DNA of 46,931 bases from CAJXVY01 sp965657575 (GCA_965657575.1 CBFHOK010000011.1:1-46931), one strand, 5' to 3'; shown: positions 1 through 9,040, numbered from the stretch's first letter. Program-made: numbers and translations. Notes: generated by a model from the sequence alone, not told the origin.

Positions 1-62
1 CAATCCACTTCGCAGTGGCGATTCCGCTAACGCTTGCGATGCAGCGATTGGTCCGTGACTAA
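1..62 (+). CDS. C-terminal tail of an unidentified gene (partial, 5' cut off)
   Basis: The frame starting at base 3 is open and ends in TAA at 60-62, directly against the ilvC stop codon on the other strand. The 19 readable residues are hydrophobic and then basic (IHFAVAIPLTLAMQRLVRD), which would suit the last membrane helix and tail of a membrane protein. A second plus-strand frame and the minus strand are also open over this short piece, so the frame choice is a guess. A short hairpin at 5-18 (CCACT/AGTGG) falls inside the same bases. Function cannot be assigned. Confidence 0.3.
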   Translation, partial: IHFAVAIPLTLAMQRLVRD

Positions 63-1088
63 TTAGCGAGCAGCGCTACCTTCGCTGTAATCGTCTTTGT
101 TCTCAATCCAGCTAAATAGCTTACGAAGCTCACGTCCGGTTGCCTCAATCGGGTGAGTCTCACCCTTTGCGCGAAGCTCCTGGAACTCAGGGGCTCCCGC
201 GTCCTGGTCAGCAATAAAACGCTCAGCGAAGCTTCCATTTTGGATGTCTCCGAGAACTTCCTTCATGTGATCTTTCACATCCGGGGTAATTACTCGTGGT
301 CCAGATACGTAGTCACCGTACTCAGCGGTGTCTGAAACACTCCAACGCTGCTTGGCGATTCCACCCTCATACATCAAATCAACAATCAGCTTCAGCTCGT
401 GCAAAACCTCGAAGTATGCAATCTCTGGCTGGTATCCAGCCTCGACTAGGGTTTCAAAACCATACTGGACAAGCTGTGAGGCTCCTCCACACAAAACAGC
501 CTGCTCACCGAATAGGTCAGTTTCAGTCTCTTCGGTGAAGGTGGTCTTGATGGTTCCCGCACGGGTTCCACCAATTCCCTTTGAGTAGCTCAGGGCCAAA
601 TCAAAAGCGCCACCGGTTGCATCCTGCTCAACCGCAATCAGGTTAGGAACTCCGCGGCCAGCCTCATACTCGCGACGAACGATGTGACCAGGGCCCTTTG
701 GAGCCACTAGGAAAACATCTACATCTGCTGGTGGCTTGATTAGACCAAAACGAATTGCGAAACCGTGTCCGAACACCAAAGCTTTGCCTGCTGACAAATT
801 AGGTTCGATTGAGTTTGTATATAGATCGCGCTGAGCGGGGTCTGGAGCAAGAATAACGATCACGTCTGCCCACTTCACCGCCTCGTCTGGGGTGTGGACC
901 GCGAGTCCCTTTTCCTCTGCCTTTGGGCGAGATTTTGACCCCTCCAACAAACCGACAACGACATCAACGCCGCTGTCTTTTAGGTTTAGGGCATGTGCGT
1001 GACCCTGTGAGCCAAAGCCCAGAACTGCAACCTTTTTATTCTGAATCAGACTCAGATCAGCGTCTTTGTCATAGAAAATTTCTGCCAA
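63..1088 (-). CDS. ilvC: Ketol-acid reductoisomerase, class I
   Basis: IlvC converts acetolactate or acetohydroxybutyrate to the dihydroxy acid using NAD(P)H and Mg2+, in valine, isoleucine and leucine synthesis. The 341-aa length is that of the short class I form. Residues 20-33 hold the Rossmann motif (GFGSQGHAHA), followed by a cofactor-specificity loop around GLLEGSKS. The metal-binding DLFGEQAVLCGG segment lies near residue 195 and the glutamate helix FEVLHELK near 230. Translation most likely starts at TTG (1086-1088), because AAGGAG stands 7 nt upstream. It is the last gene of ilvD-ilvB-ilvN-ilvC, 24 nt after ilvN. Confidence 0.97.
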   Translation of the reverse strand: MAEIFYDKDADLSLIQNKKVAVLGFGSQGHAHALNLKDSGVDVVVGLLEGSKSRPKAEEKGLAVHTPDEAVKWADVIVILAPDPAQRDLYTNSIEPNLSAGKALVFGHGFAIRFGLIKPPADVDVFLVAPKGPGHIVRREYEAGRGVPNLIAVEQDATGGAFDLALSYSKGIGGTRAGTIKTTFTEETETDLFGEQAVLCGGASQLVQYGFETLVEAGYQPEIAYFEVLHELKLIVDLMYEGGIAKQRWSVSDTAEYGDYVSGPRVITPDVKDHMKEVLGDIQNGSFAERFIADQDAGAPEFQELRAKGETHPIEATGRELRKLFSWIENKDDYSEGSAAR

Positions 1089-1112
1089 TGTTTTGCTCCT
1101 TTATTTATTGGC

Positions 1113-1616
1113 CTATTTGATTCGATCGCTCATGGATTTGGAGCCGCGGCCAATTGCAATGGCTCCTGATTGAACGAGTTCTTTCACTCCAAAGGGTTCC
1201 AAAACCCTCAGGAAAGCTTGGCATTTTGCGCTGTCTCCAGTGATTTCAATAACCACCGAGTCGCTTACCACATCAACAACCCTTGCCCTGAAGAGGTTTA
1301 CAGCCTCTAACACCTGGCTACGATTGTTCGCCTCTGTCCTTACTTTGATCAGCATGTGATCGCGAGAGACTGAGTTGTCGTTTTCCAATTCAACGATTTT
1401 CACAACATTCACCAGCTTATTAAGCTGCTTAGTTATCTGCTCAAGCGGATGACCCTCGACATCGACGACAACGGTTATGCGGCTAAGACCATCAATTTCA
1501 CTTGTTCCCACCGCGAGCGACTGGATGTTGTAGCCGCGTCTAGCAAATAGGCCTGCAACTCGTGTCAATAGACCAGGCTTATCTTCAACGAGTAGGGAAA
1601 GTATGTGCTGCGTCAT
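1113..1616 (-). CDS. ilvN: Acetolactate synthase small (regulatory) subunit
   Basis: Regulatory subunit of acetohydroxyacid synthase; in this family it binds valine and activates the large subunit. The 167-aa protein begins with an ACT domain (residues about 4-75; LSLLVEDKPGLLTRVAGLFARRG) and has the usual C-terminal ALS_ss domain. Its ATG overlaps the ilvB stop as ATGA (1613-1616), so the two subunits are translationally coupled and probably made in fixed ratio. ilvC follows 24 nt downstream. Confidence 0.96.
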   Translation of the reverse strand: MTQHILSLLVEDKPGLLTRVAGLFARRGYNIQSLAVGTSEIDGLSRITVVVDVEGHPLEQITKQLNKLVNVVKIVELENDNSVSRDHMLIKVRTEANNRSQVLEAVNLFRARVVDVVSDSVVIEITGDSAKCQAFLRVLEPFGVKELVQSGAIAIGRGSKSMSDRIK

Positions 1617-3367
1617 TCGTCACCATCCCAAACTGGCCTTGCATCCCTTGCATACTGAACAGCGTCATTAGAAACACCTGCGGGAACCATGGGCCAAACC
1701 ATAGCATCACGTCCGACAATGAAATCAATCACAACTGGGCGATCATTGGTCTCCAGAGCAAGTTTGATAGCTTCCTCAGCCTCTTTTTCGTTGGTGGCAC
1801 GAATTGAGAGACATCCGTAGCTCTCACCCAGTTTCACGAAATCTGGCACCATCTGAGTGTCTGTTCCGGTGTGGAGGTCGGTGTTTGAGTAGCGGGAGTT
1901 GTAAAAAAGCGTCTGCCACTGCCTAACCATTCCCAAAGAACTGTTGTTGATAATCGCAACCTTGATTGGAATGTTGTTAATTACACAGGTCGCCAACTCC
2001 TGATTTGTCATCTGGAAGCAACCATCTCCGTCAATTGCCCATACATCTCTGTCGGGCTCTCCAACCTTGGCACCCATGGCTGCTGGAACGCTGTAGCCCA
2101 TGGTTCCAGCTCCTCCAGAGTTCAACCACGAGTTTGGCCGCTCGTAATTAATAAACTGCGCTGACCACATCTGGTGCTGGCCCACTCCTGCAGCAAAGAC
2201 TCCCTCGGGTCCAGTCATCTCACCAATTTTTTGAATCACCCACTGAGGCGCAAGTGTTCCATCCTCCTGCTCTTGATAGCCAAGTGGATAGCGGCTTTTC
2301 AAACCGTCAATAAATTGCCACCAGTCGGAGTAATCAGGTTTGCTGCCGGCAAGCTGCTTTTCAAGTTCCGCATTTAGCATCGCTATTACAACTTTGGCAT
2401 CGCCAACAATCGGCACATCCGCATGACGAATCTTTCCAATTTCAGCTGGGTCAATATCAACATGGATGACTTTCGCACCCGGAGCAAAAGACGAAACGTC
2501 ACCGGTTACTCGATCATCAAATCGCGCACCCAAGGTGATCAGAAGGTCTGCTTTTTGTAATCCGGTAACCGCTGGAACCGTTCCGTGCATACCCGGCATA
2601 CCCAAGTGCTGTGGGTGGGTGTCAGGGAAAGCACCACGTGCCATCAAAGTTGTAGTCAGCGGAGCTCCGGTGATCTCAGCAAGCTTTGCCAATTCGGCGT
2701 GAGCCTCTGCTCTGATTACTCCACCACCAACATACAAAATTGGCTTTTTGCTTGCCAAGATAAGCTCAGCAGCTGCCTCAACCTGCCTGCCGTGAGGGTG
2801 AGTTACTGGCTTATAGCCAGGAAGAATGTCTTTTTGGGGAGGCCAGCTGAACTCTAATTTTCCATTTTGTGCATCCTTGGTGATATCCACCAATACAGGT
2901 CCTGGCCTACCGCTTGTTGCAAGCTCCACTGCAGCGGACATCACTGCAGGAATCTCGGCTGCTTTGGTTACTAGAAAGCTGTGCTTTGTAATTGGCATGG
3001 TGATACCAACAATGTCTGCCTCCTGAAAGGCATCGGTGCCAATAGCGTGGGAGTTGACCTGTCCAGTAATTGCAAGCAATGGAACGCTGTCCATGTGAGC
3101 ATCAGCAATCGGAGTTACCAGGTTGGTGGCTCCCGGGCCACTGGTTGCGATGCAAACACCGAGTTTGCCGGTTGCAGATGCATACCCTTCGGCTGCGTGA
3201 CCAGCACCCTGTTCGTGACGAACCAGAATATGACGGATCTTTTTTGAATCCATCATCGGGTCATAGGTTGGCAAGATTGCCCCGCCGGGTAAGCCGAATA
3301 TATCGGTTACACCCAGCTCCTCCAACGAGCGCACAATAGCTTGCGCACCGGTCATTGTTTCAGTCAT
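1613..3367 (-). CDS. ilvB: Acetolactate synthase large (catalytic) subunit
   Basis: ThDP- and FAD-dependent acetohydroxyacid synthase, the first common step of branched-chain amino acid synthesis. From MTETMTGAQ the protein is 584 aa. It shows the ThDP-activating glutamate segment RHEQGAGHAAEGYA and the ThDP/Mg motif starting GDGCFQM and ending with paired Asn. The open frame runs 23 codons further upstream to 3436, but that part lies inside the ilvD coding region. The ATG at 3365-3367 has AAGGA 4 nt upstream, overlapping the ilvD stop, so I chose it. It lies 7 nt after ilvD and overlaps ilvN by 4 nt. Confidence 0.96.
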   Translation of the reverse strand: MTETMTGAQAIVRSLEELGVTDIFGLPGGAILPTYDPMMDSKKIRHILVRHEQGAGHAAEGYASATGKLGVCIATSGPGATNLVTPIADAHMDSVPLLAITGQVNSHAIGTDAFQEADIVGITMPITKHSFLVTKAAEIPAVMSAAVELATSGRPGPVLVDITKDAQNGKLEFSWPPQKDILPGYKPVTHPHGRQVEAAAELILASKKPILYVGGGVIRAEAHAELAKLAEITGAPLTTTLMARGAFPDTHPQHLGMPGMHGTVPAVTGLQKADLLITLGARFDDRVTGDVSSFAPGAKVIHVDIDPAEIGKIRHADVPIVGDAKVVIAMLNAELEKQLAGSKPDYSDWWQFIDGLKSRYPLGYQEQEDGTLAPQWVIQKIGEMTGPEGVFAAGVGQHQMWSAQFINYERPNSWLNSGGAGTMGYSVPAAMGAKVGEPDRDVWAIDGDGCFQMTNQELATCVINNIPIKVAIINNSSLGMVRQWQTLFYNSRYSNTDLHTGTDTQMVPDFVKLGESYGCLSIRATNEKEAEEAIKLALETNDRPVVIDFIVGRDAMVWPMVPAGVSNDAVQYARDARPVWDGDE

Positions 3368-3374
3368 TTTGTCC

Positions 3375-5066
3375 TTAGCCGCAGTAGGCACCGACAGATG
3401 CGGAGCCAACAATCTTTGAATACTTTCCGAGAACACCCTTGGTGTATCTCAAGGGCAGCGGTTGCCAATCTTTCTTGCGGGCAGCCAGCTCGTCCTCATC
3501 TACGAGAAGCTCGATAGAGCGTTTAGCGATGTCGACGCTGATGATGTCTCCATCGCGAACAAAGGCAACTGGACCTCCGTCCACCGCCTCTGGAGCAATG
3601 TGTCCAATACTCAGTCCGGTTGTGCCGCCTGAGAATCGACCGTCTGTCAATAGTAGAACATCTTTGCCCAGTCCCGCACCTTTAATTGCTCCAGTCACCG
3701 CCAACATCTCGCGCATACCCGGTCCACCCTTTGGTCCTTCGTAGCGAATCACCACCACGTCACCTTTTTGAATTTCGCCATTGCTTAGGGCATCCATGCA
3801 GGCTTTCTCTCGCTCAAACACCCTTGCTGGGCCTTCAAAAGTTTCCAAATCAAAACCAGCGGTTTTCACAACAGCACCCTCTGGAGCCAGGGATCCCTTC
3901 AGGATATTGATTCCGCCGGTTTTGTGAATTGGGTTATTCATCGCGCGGATGATTTTGCCATCTGGGTCTGGTGGATTGATATCTGCCAAGTTTTCAGCAA
4001 CTGTCTTGCCGGTAACTGTCAGTGCATCACCGTGGATTAGGCCTGCATCTAAAAGTGCTTTCATCAAAACTGGAACTCCACCAACGCGGTCAACATCGTT
4101 CATCACATACTGACCAAATGGTTTTAGGTCTCCAAGGTGTGGAACCTTGTCAGCAATTCTGTTGAAGTCATCAAGTGTCAAATCAACCTCTGCCTCCTGA
4201 GCTATGGCCAGTAGGTGTAAAACGGCATTTGTTGATCCACCGAATGCCATCAAAACTGCAATTGCATTCTCGAAGGCTTTTTTAGTCATGATCTGCCTTG
4301 CGGTAATTCCCTTGGAGATCAAATTCACAACCGCTTCACCACTGCGGTGAGCCCAGTTATCACGCCTTCTGTCTGCACTTGGAGGAGCGGCAGAACCTGG
4401 AAGGCTCATACCCAATGCTTCACCGATGCTCGCCATGGTGTTAGCGGTATACATTCCTCCGCATGCACCTTCGCCTGGGCAGATTGCTTTTTCAATACGA
4501 TCGAGGTCTTCCTCGCTCATAAGACCCGCCTTGCAGGCGCCGACAGCCTCAAAGGCGTCGATGATTGTTACTTGTTTTTCAGTACCATCGCTGAGCTTCA
4601 CCCAACCAGGGGCAATTGAGCCCGCATATAAAAACACATTGGCAAGATCGAGCCTTGCAGCGGCCATCAGCATTCCTGGAAGTGACTTATCGCAACCAGC
4701 AAGAGTCACCGATCCATCTAGGCGCTCAGCACTCATCACTGTTTCAACACTGTCGGCAATAACTTCTCTGGAAACTAGAGAAAAGTGCATTCCCTCGTGG
4801 CCCATCGCAATTCCATCAGAGACTGAAATGGTTCCAAACTGCATTGGGTATCCCTGGGCTTGGAAAACGCCCTGTTTCGCGGCTTCCGCCAACCGATCAA
4901 GACTCAAATTGCAAGGGGTAACTTCATTCCAACTGCTGGCAATACCAATCTGTGGTTTGACCCAGTCCTCATCGCCCATTCCAACTGCTCTAAGCATTCC
5001 TCGAGCCGGGGCTCTTTCGATTCCATCGGTTACGTCTCTACTGCGAGGTTTCATGTCATTTGCCAT
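3375..5066 (-). CDS. ilvD: Dihydroxy-acid dehydratase
   Basis: IlvD dehydrates 2,3-dihydroxy acids to the 2-keto acids of valine and isoleucine synthesis. The 563-aa protein carries the three cysteine sites expected for the iron-sulfur cluster: Cys52 (TPCN), Cys125 (GCDKSLPG) and Cys202 (GACGGMYTANT). It is the promoter-proximal gene of the ilv operon and is divergent from crtB across only 38 bp. The ATG has no Shine-Dalgarno; instead TAGACT ends 6 nt before it, suggesting a leaderless mRNA. An attenuator leader would not fit in this space. Confidence 0.96.
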   Translation of the reverse strand: MANDMKPRSRDVTDGIERAPARGMLRAVGMGDEDWVKPQIGIASSWNEVTPCNLSLDRLAEAAKQGVFQAQGYPMQFGTISVSDGIAMGHEGMHFSLVSREVIADSVETVMSAERLDGSVTLAGCDKSLPGMLMAAARLDLANVFLYAGSIAPGWVKLSDGTEKQVTIIDAFEAVGACKAGLMSEEDLDRIEKAICPGEGACGGMYTANTMASIGEALGMSLPGSAAPPSADRRRDNWAHRSGEAVVNLISKGITARQIMTKKAFENAIAVLMAFGGSTNAVLHLLAIAQEAEVDLTLDDFNRIADKVPHLGDLKPFGQYVMNDVDRVGGVPVLMKALLDAGLIHGDALTVTGKTVAENLADINPPDPDGKIIRAMNNPIHKTGGINILKGSLAPEGAVVKTAGFDLETFEGPARVFEREKACMDALSNGEIQKGDVVVIRYEGPKGGPGMREMLAVTGAIKGAGLGKDVLLLTDGRFSGGTTGLSIGHIAPEAVDGGPVAFVRDGDIISVDIAKRSIELLVDEDELAARKKDWQPLPLRYTKGVLGKYSKIVGSASVGAYCG

Positions 5067-5072
5067 TTGACT

Positions 5073-5078
5073 AGTCTA
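5073..5078 (-). promoter_or_regulatory. Predicted -10 (TAGACT) of ilvD, leaderless
   Basis: On the minus strand TAGACT is followed by 6 nt and then the ilvD ATG, the spacing expected if transcription starts at the A of the start codon. No Shine-Dalgarno is present. The -35 region would fall in the inverted repeat at 5088-5103 and matches the consensus poorly. Confidence 0.5.
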
Positions 5079-5087
5079 ATCAAATTC

Positions 5088-5103
5088 GAAGGCGGTAGCC
5101 TTC
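5088..5103. promoter_or_regulatory. Perfect inverted repeat between ilvD and crtB
   Basis: GAAGGC-GGTA-GCCTTC is a perfect 6+6 bp inverted repeat with a 4-nt centre. It ends one base before the crtB ATG and covers the expected -35 area of ilvD. As DNA it could be an operator serving both genes. As RNA it would pair the only candidate crtB ribosome-binding sequence (GAAGG). Confidence 0.45.
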
Positions 5104-5104
5104 T

Positions 5105-6001
5105 ATGGTGGTTGATTCAGATACGACCAAGCAGCCAACCGGCTTGGAGCTATACACCGACGCAGCACAAAAAAGTGCTCGCCAGGTTATTTACTCCTAC
5201 TCAACGAGTTTTGGTCTAGCAACCAAACTGATTGAACCAAGCGTCAGAAAGCACATCGAGAGTATTTATGCAATGGTTCGCGTTGCGGATGAAATCGTTG
5301 ATGGATCTGCCGCTCAAGCTGCCCTCGAAGAGTCAGCACTGAACCCTGAAGCTGAAATCAAAGAATTTGAAGCTGAATGCTACAAAGCAATGAAACTCGG
5401 TTACAGCACCAATTTGGTTTTGCATGCTTTCGGAGTAACAGCCCGTGAAGTCAGTATTGAGAAAGAAATCGTGAAGCCGTTTTTCGATTCAATGAAGATG
5501 GATCTGACTGATACTGAGCACGATGAAGCAAGCTTCAAAAAATACGTTTACGGGTCTGCTGAGGTTGTTGGATTGATGTGTTTGAGAGCATTTATCAACG
5601 ATAAAAACTACTCCGATGAGCAACTGAAGGTTCTCAATGAGGGAGCATTAGCTTTAGGTAGCGCGTTTCAGAAAGTGAACTTCCTAAGAGACCTGAGTGC
5701 TGATTTTTCAAAGTTAGGAAGAAGCTACTTCCCAAACGTAAACGTCAAGAATTTTGACGAGGAGACCAAGCACTACTTGGTGAAAGATATTGAACTGGAA
5801 CTGGATAAGGCCAGAAATGCAATTCCGCTGCTACCAAAAACAGCTGCGCGGGCAGTGAAGGCAGCCTGTGAATTATTTGGAAGCTTAAATAAAAAGATTT
5901 CCAAAACCGATGCTTCGGAACTTATTCGGACTCGAATCAGTGTTTCAAACGGAAAGAAGTTTTTAATACTTGTCAGAAGCTATTTAGGAGCGGGTCGTTG
6001 A
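5105..6001 (+). CDS. crtB: Phytoene synthase
   Basis: Condenses two geranylgeranyl diphosphates to phytoene, the first committed carotenoid step. The 298-aa protein has the two Asp-rich sites of the squalene/phytoene synthase family: VADEIVDG near residue 60 and NFLRDLSADF near residue 196, the latter followed by GRSYFP. The ATG at 5105 has only a weak GAAGG 12 nt upstream, inside an inverted repeat. A GTG one codon later (5108) has TAGCCT ending exactly 6 nt before it and could be a leaderless start. First gene of crtB-crtI-crtYe-crtYf-crtEb; its TGA overlaps the crtI TTG. crtE is not in the window. Confidence 0.95.
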   Translation: MVVDSDTTKQPTGLELYTDAAQKSARQVIYSYSTSFGLATKLIEPSVRKHIESIYAMVRVADEIVDGSAAQAALEESALNPEAEIKEFEAECYKAMKLGYSTNLVLHAFGVTAREVSIEKEIVKPFFDSMKMDLTDTEHDEASFKKYVYGSAEVVGLMCLRAFINDKNYSDEQLKVLNEGALALGSAFQKVNFLRDLSADFSKLGRSYFPNVNVKNFDEETKHYLVKDIELELDKARNAIPLLPKTAARAVKAACELFGSLNKKISKTDASELIRTRISVSNGKKFLILVRSYLGAGR

Positions 6002-7575
6002 CACAAAAAACAGCTGTTGTAATCGGAGCGGGTATCGCAGGGCTGGCCTCTGCCGCACTTTTAGCTAAGGCCGGCATGAAGGTGACAGTCTTGGAAGCCC
6101 GAGAGAGCATTGGCGGTAGGGCCTACCTCTGGGAAAAAGACGGCTTCAAATTTGACATGGGGCCCAGCTGGTATTTGATGCCGGATGCCTTCAATCAGTT
6201 TTTCAAACTGATGGGAACCACTGCTGAAAAAGAACTTGACCTAGTCCAATTAGACCCAGGCTACAAAACAATCGTTGAGGGTTTTGATGAGCCAATCATC
6301 GTTCGTGACACCTTGGACAAAAACAAAGAGCTATTCGAGGGAATTGAGCCTGGCGCCTCTGAAAAACTTGGTGAATATGTAGACAGTGCTGAAAATGCCT
6401 ACGATCTCAGCCTGAAGCATTTTTTATATACAAACTTCAAAAACGCCAAAGGGTTTACAAACCCTGAAGTTCTAAAACAGGCTGGCAAGTTTGTTCAACT
6501 GCTGACAACCTCATTGGATAGTTATGCGGGCAAGTACTTCAAAGATGAGCGACTGAAAAAGATCCTGGACTACCCAGCTGTCTTCCTGGGAGCAAGTCCC
6601 TATGAGACGCCGAGTATGTATCACTTGATGACCCACGTTGATATGAACCTTGGTGTTTTCTACCCAAAGGGTGGGATGTATACCCTGATCGAGGCCGTCG
6701 AGCGCTTGGCAATTCAGCATGGGGTCCAGATAAACACCAACTCTGAGGTGACAAAGATTCTTTGCAATGGCGACCAGGCAACAGGCGTCATGGTGGGAGA
6801 CGTCAAATATGAGGCTGATGTGGTTGTAGGTTCTGCTGATTTGCATCACGTGGAAACAAAGTTGCTCCCAAGGCATAAGCAAACCTTCCCAGAGAGCTAT
6901 TGGAACAAACGCAAGCCTGGCCCATCAGCCATGCTGATTTACCTTGGAATCAAAGGCAAAATCGACCAGCTTGAGCACCACACACTGTTCTTCACCAAAG
7001 ACTGGCAGGGTGGCTTCAAAGAGGTTTTTGCTAAGGCAGATGGAAAACGTAGCATCCCGGAGCCTGCGAATATGTATGTCTGCATGCCCTCCAAAACAGA
7101 TTCAACGGTTGCTCCAAAGGGGTATGAAAACGTATTCATCCTGGTTCCAACTGCAGCCGATCCAAGTCTTGGAAGTGGTGGCATTGATAGAAGCGGTGAT
7201 GAATCACTTGAAACCCGAGCTGACAAGATAATTGACCAGTTGGGCGAGTGGGCCGGAATCGAAAACCTGCGTGATCGAGTAGTTGTTAGAAGAACCGTTG
7301 GACCGCAGGATTTCGTAAACGAATTCAACGCATGGAGCGGAACCGCTCTGGGCATGGCCCACACGCTCAGGCAGAGTGCATTCTTCAGGCCTCAAAACCG
7401 GTCCAAAAAACTAAAGAACTTGCTCTATTCAGGTCACAACACCATCCCAGGCATTGGCCTACCGATGTGTCTAATTGGTGCGGAGTTGGTTTATAAGCAC
7501 CTAGTCAACGATCACTCGAATGGACCAATTGAAAACGAGCTCTCCACTGTTTCAGATTGGAAGGGGTTGAGCTAA
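5998..7575 (+). CDS. crtI: Phytoene desaturase (lycopene-forming)
   Basis: FAD-dependent desaturase converting phytoene to lycopene. The N-terminus has the dinucleotide fold VVIGAGIAGLAS (residues 7-18) and the conserved ESIGGRAY segment. The C-terminus has the CrtI signature region YSGHNTIPGIGLPM followed by a short helix. Length of 525 aa is normal. The start is TTG within TTGA, overlapping the crtB stop (5998-6001), so translation is coupled. The stop directly abuts the TTG of the next gene. Confidence 0.96.
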   Translation: MTQKTAVVIGAGIAGLASAALLAKAGMKVTVLEARESIGGRAYLWEKDGFKFDMGPSWYLMPDAFNQFFKLMGTTAEKELDLVQLDPGYKTIVEGFDEPIIVRDTLDKNKELFEGIEPGASEKLGEYVDSAENAYDLSLKHFLYTNFKNAKGFTNPEVLKQAGKFVQLLTTSLDSYAGKYFKDERLKKILDYPAVFLGASPYETPSMYHLMTHVDMNLGVFYPKGGMYTLIEAVERLAIQHGVQINTNSEVTKILCNGDQATGVMVGDVKYEADVVVGSADLHHVETKLLPRHKQTFPESYWNKRKPGPSAMLIYLGIKGKIDQLEHHTLFFTKDWQGGFKEVFAKADGKRSIPEPANMYVCMPSKTDSTVAPKGYENVFILVPTAADPSLGSGGIDRSGDESLETRADKIIDQLGEWAGIENLRDRVVVRRTVGPQDFVNEFNAWSGTALGMAHTLRQSAFFRPQNRSKKLKNLLYSGHNTIPGIGLPMCLIGAELVYKHLVNDHSNGPIENELSTVSDWKGLS

Positions 7576-7893
7576 TTGGAGTTGATTGGTTTTGGTTATC
7601 TGGCTGCACTGATTTTTTCAATCATTGGCACCAGCCTGATTGACAGGCGTCACGGATTAGCTCTGTTTGTTTCTCCTGTTGCAACCCTGGTCTCAGTAGC
7701 GGTTGGTGTGGCTGTATTTCTAGCATGGGATCTGGTTGGGATTGAACTCGGTATTTTCTTTATTGGTCCAGCTGAGCACGTCTCGGGCATACTGCTTGCC
7801 CCAGAACTTCCCCTCGAAGAACTGTTTTTCCTCATTCTTCTGAGCTATTCAACCCTGGTTGTTTATCGCCTGGCAGAGAAGAGGTTCAAATGA
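7576..7893 (+). CDS. crtYe: Heterodimeric lycopene cyclase, first subunit (CrtYe/CrtYc type)
   Basis: The 105-aa protein has about three membrane helices and the acidic PLEELFF motif of the CrtYc/CrtYe subfamily. In Corynebacterium and Micrococcus-type clusters such a subunit pairs with CrtYf/CrtYd and cyclises the C50 product of CrtEb. The order here (crtI, this gene, a second subunit, crtEb) matches the decaprenoxanthin cluster. It starts with TTG directly after the crtI TAA, with AAGGGG upstream in the crtI end. The e/f rather than c/d label rests on gene order; epsilon, beta or gamma ring type cannot be read from the sequence. Confidence 0.85.
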   Translation: MELIGFGYLAALIFSIIGTSLIDRRHGLALFVSPVATLVSVAVGVAVFLAWDLVGIELGIFFIGPAEHVSGILLAPELPLEELFFLILLSYSTLVVYRLAEKRFK

Positions 7894-8177
7894 CCTATAT
7901 TCTGCTGACGGTCACTGTTCTGTCGATTTTTACCATTTATACGTTTTTGATGAGGAAGTGGCTAAAGCTCAAGCCGATGATGGTGGCGGCTTCAGTGATG
8001 TTGTTTCTGACATTGGTGTTTGACAATTTGATCATTGCCTCTGGAATTGTTGATTACGATCCAGAGAAGATTTCTGGAATCAGATTAGGAGTGGCACCAA
8101 TTGAAGACTTCGCCTACACCCTGGTAGCGCTCGTATTGATTCCAACTGTATTTAATTTTCTCCGCATAAAGCTATGA
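7890..8177 (+). CDS. crtYf: Heterodimeric lycopene cyclase, second subunit (CrtYf/CrtYd type)
   Basis: Partner subunit of the preceding gene: 95 aa, about three membrane helices, with the family motif around FDNLIIASGIVDYDP and the acidic APIEDFAY segment. Its ATG overlaps the crtYe stop as ATGA (7890-7893), and its own stop overlaps crtEb in the same way (8174-8177). That argues for stoichiometric production of the cyclase with the elongase. Product ring type not determined. Confidence 0.85.
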   Translation: MTYILLTVTVLSIFTIYTFLMRKWLKLKPMMVAASVMLFLTLVFDNLIIASGIVDYDPEKISGIRLGVAPIEDFAYTLVALVLIPTVFNFLRIKL

Positions 8178-9040
8178 ACGCAGCACTTGCCATCCTCGCA
8201 AGCTCCAGGCCAATCTCTTGGGTAAATACGGCATTTCCCTTTGGGGTTTCATACCTGCTGGTCTCCAAAGAGTTCGACCTCACCTTTTGGCTTGGGACCT
8301 TTTTCTTTCTCATCCCATACAACCTGATGATGTATGGGATAAACGATGTATTTGATTACGAGAGCGATTTAGCAAACCCCAGAAAAGGTGGGGTTGAGGG
8401 TGCACTTCTCTCCCCCGCTTTACACAAGCCAACAATCATTTCCGCAATTGGTACCAGCATCCCCTTTATTGCTTATCTGTTTATTGTTGGTGACTTTTTG
8501 AGCAATCTCATTTTGTCAATCACTGTTTTCACAGTCATTGCTTATTCGCTGAAGGGGCTTAGGTTCAAAGAGGTTCCGTTCTTGGATTCAATCACCAGCG
8601 CCGCTCATTTCACCGGGCCGCTAATTTATGGCATTCAGCTCGCTGGAGGAAATCCCTTTGACTCTCCAGCGGTCTTAGTTGCTCTCTCGCTGTTTTTGTG
8701 GTCAATGGCATCCCACGCCTTTGGTGCGGTGCAGGATGTTAAGGCCGACCGAATTGCCTCAATTGGTTCAGTGGCAACAGCAATTGGTGCCAAATGGACC
8801 GTCAGGTTCTCCTTTAGTCTTTACCTACTTGCTGCATCGCTGTTGGCCATTGCAGGTGATCGGATTACCCTGGCAGCAGTCGCACTCATCCCCTATATGG
8901 GAATTCTGATTCCCTATTGGAATCTCAGAGATGAAGACTGCGAAAAAGCCAATTGGGGATGGAAGAGTTTTTTATGGCTGAATATCTTTGCTGGCGCAGT
9001 GGTCAGTTTGATAATTATCGAGATTTTGCAAGGGCGCTGA
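8174..9040 (+). CDS. crtEb: Lycopene elongase / UbiA-type prenyltransferase
   Basis: Membrane prenyltransferase (288 aa) expected to add two C5 units to lycopene, giving a C50 carotenoid such as flavuxanthin or a decaprenoxanthin precursor. The first Asp-rich motif is NDVFDYESD (residues 57-65). The second is in QDVKADRIASIGSVATAIG near residue 190. Several hydrophobic helices separate and follow them. It ends the crtB operon. Its last 26 bases overlap the 3' end of the convergent PLP-enzyme gene, with no terminator between them. Confidence 0.88.
   Translation: MNAALAILASSRPISWVNTAFPFGVSYLLVSKEFDLTFWLGTFFFLIPYNLMMYGINDVFDYESDLANPRKGGVEGALLSPALHKPTIISAIGTSIPFIAYLFIVGDFLSNLILSITVFTVIAYSLKGLRFKEVPFLDSITSAAHFTGPLIYGIQLAGGNPFDSPAVLVALSLFLWSMASHAFGAVQDVKADRIASIGSVATAIGAKWTVRFSFSLYLLAASLLAIAGDRITLAAVALIPYMGILIPYWNLRDEDCEKANWGWKSFLWLNIFAGAVVSLIIIEILQGR

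Noticed and set aside
1..18. Short hairpin as a terminator after ilvC
   Set aside because: Stem of only 5 bp with no T-run, and it appears to lie within the end of a plus-strand reading frame.
3368..3436. N-terminal extension of IlvB by 23 residues
   Set aside because: It lies inside ilvD coding sequence and has no ribosome-binding site; the ATG at 3367 has AAGGA in place.
4426..5070. 214-codon plus-strand frame opposite ilvD
   Set aside because: Antisense shadow: ilvD has complete family motifs here, and the plus-strand product has no recognisable pattern.
5067..5104. Branched-chain attenuator or T-box leader for the ilv operon
   Set aside because: Only 38 bp separate ilvD from crtB, and the predicted transcript is leaderless.
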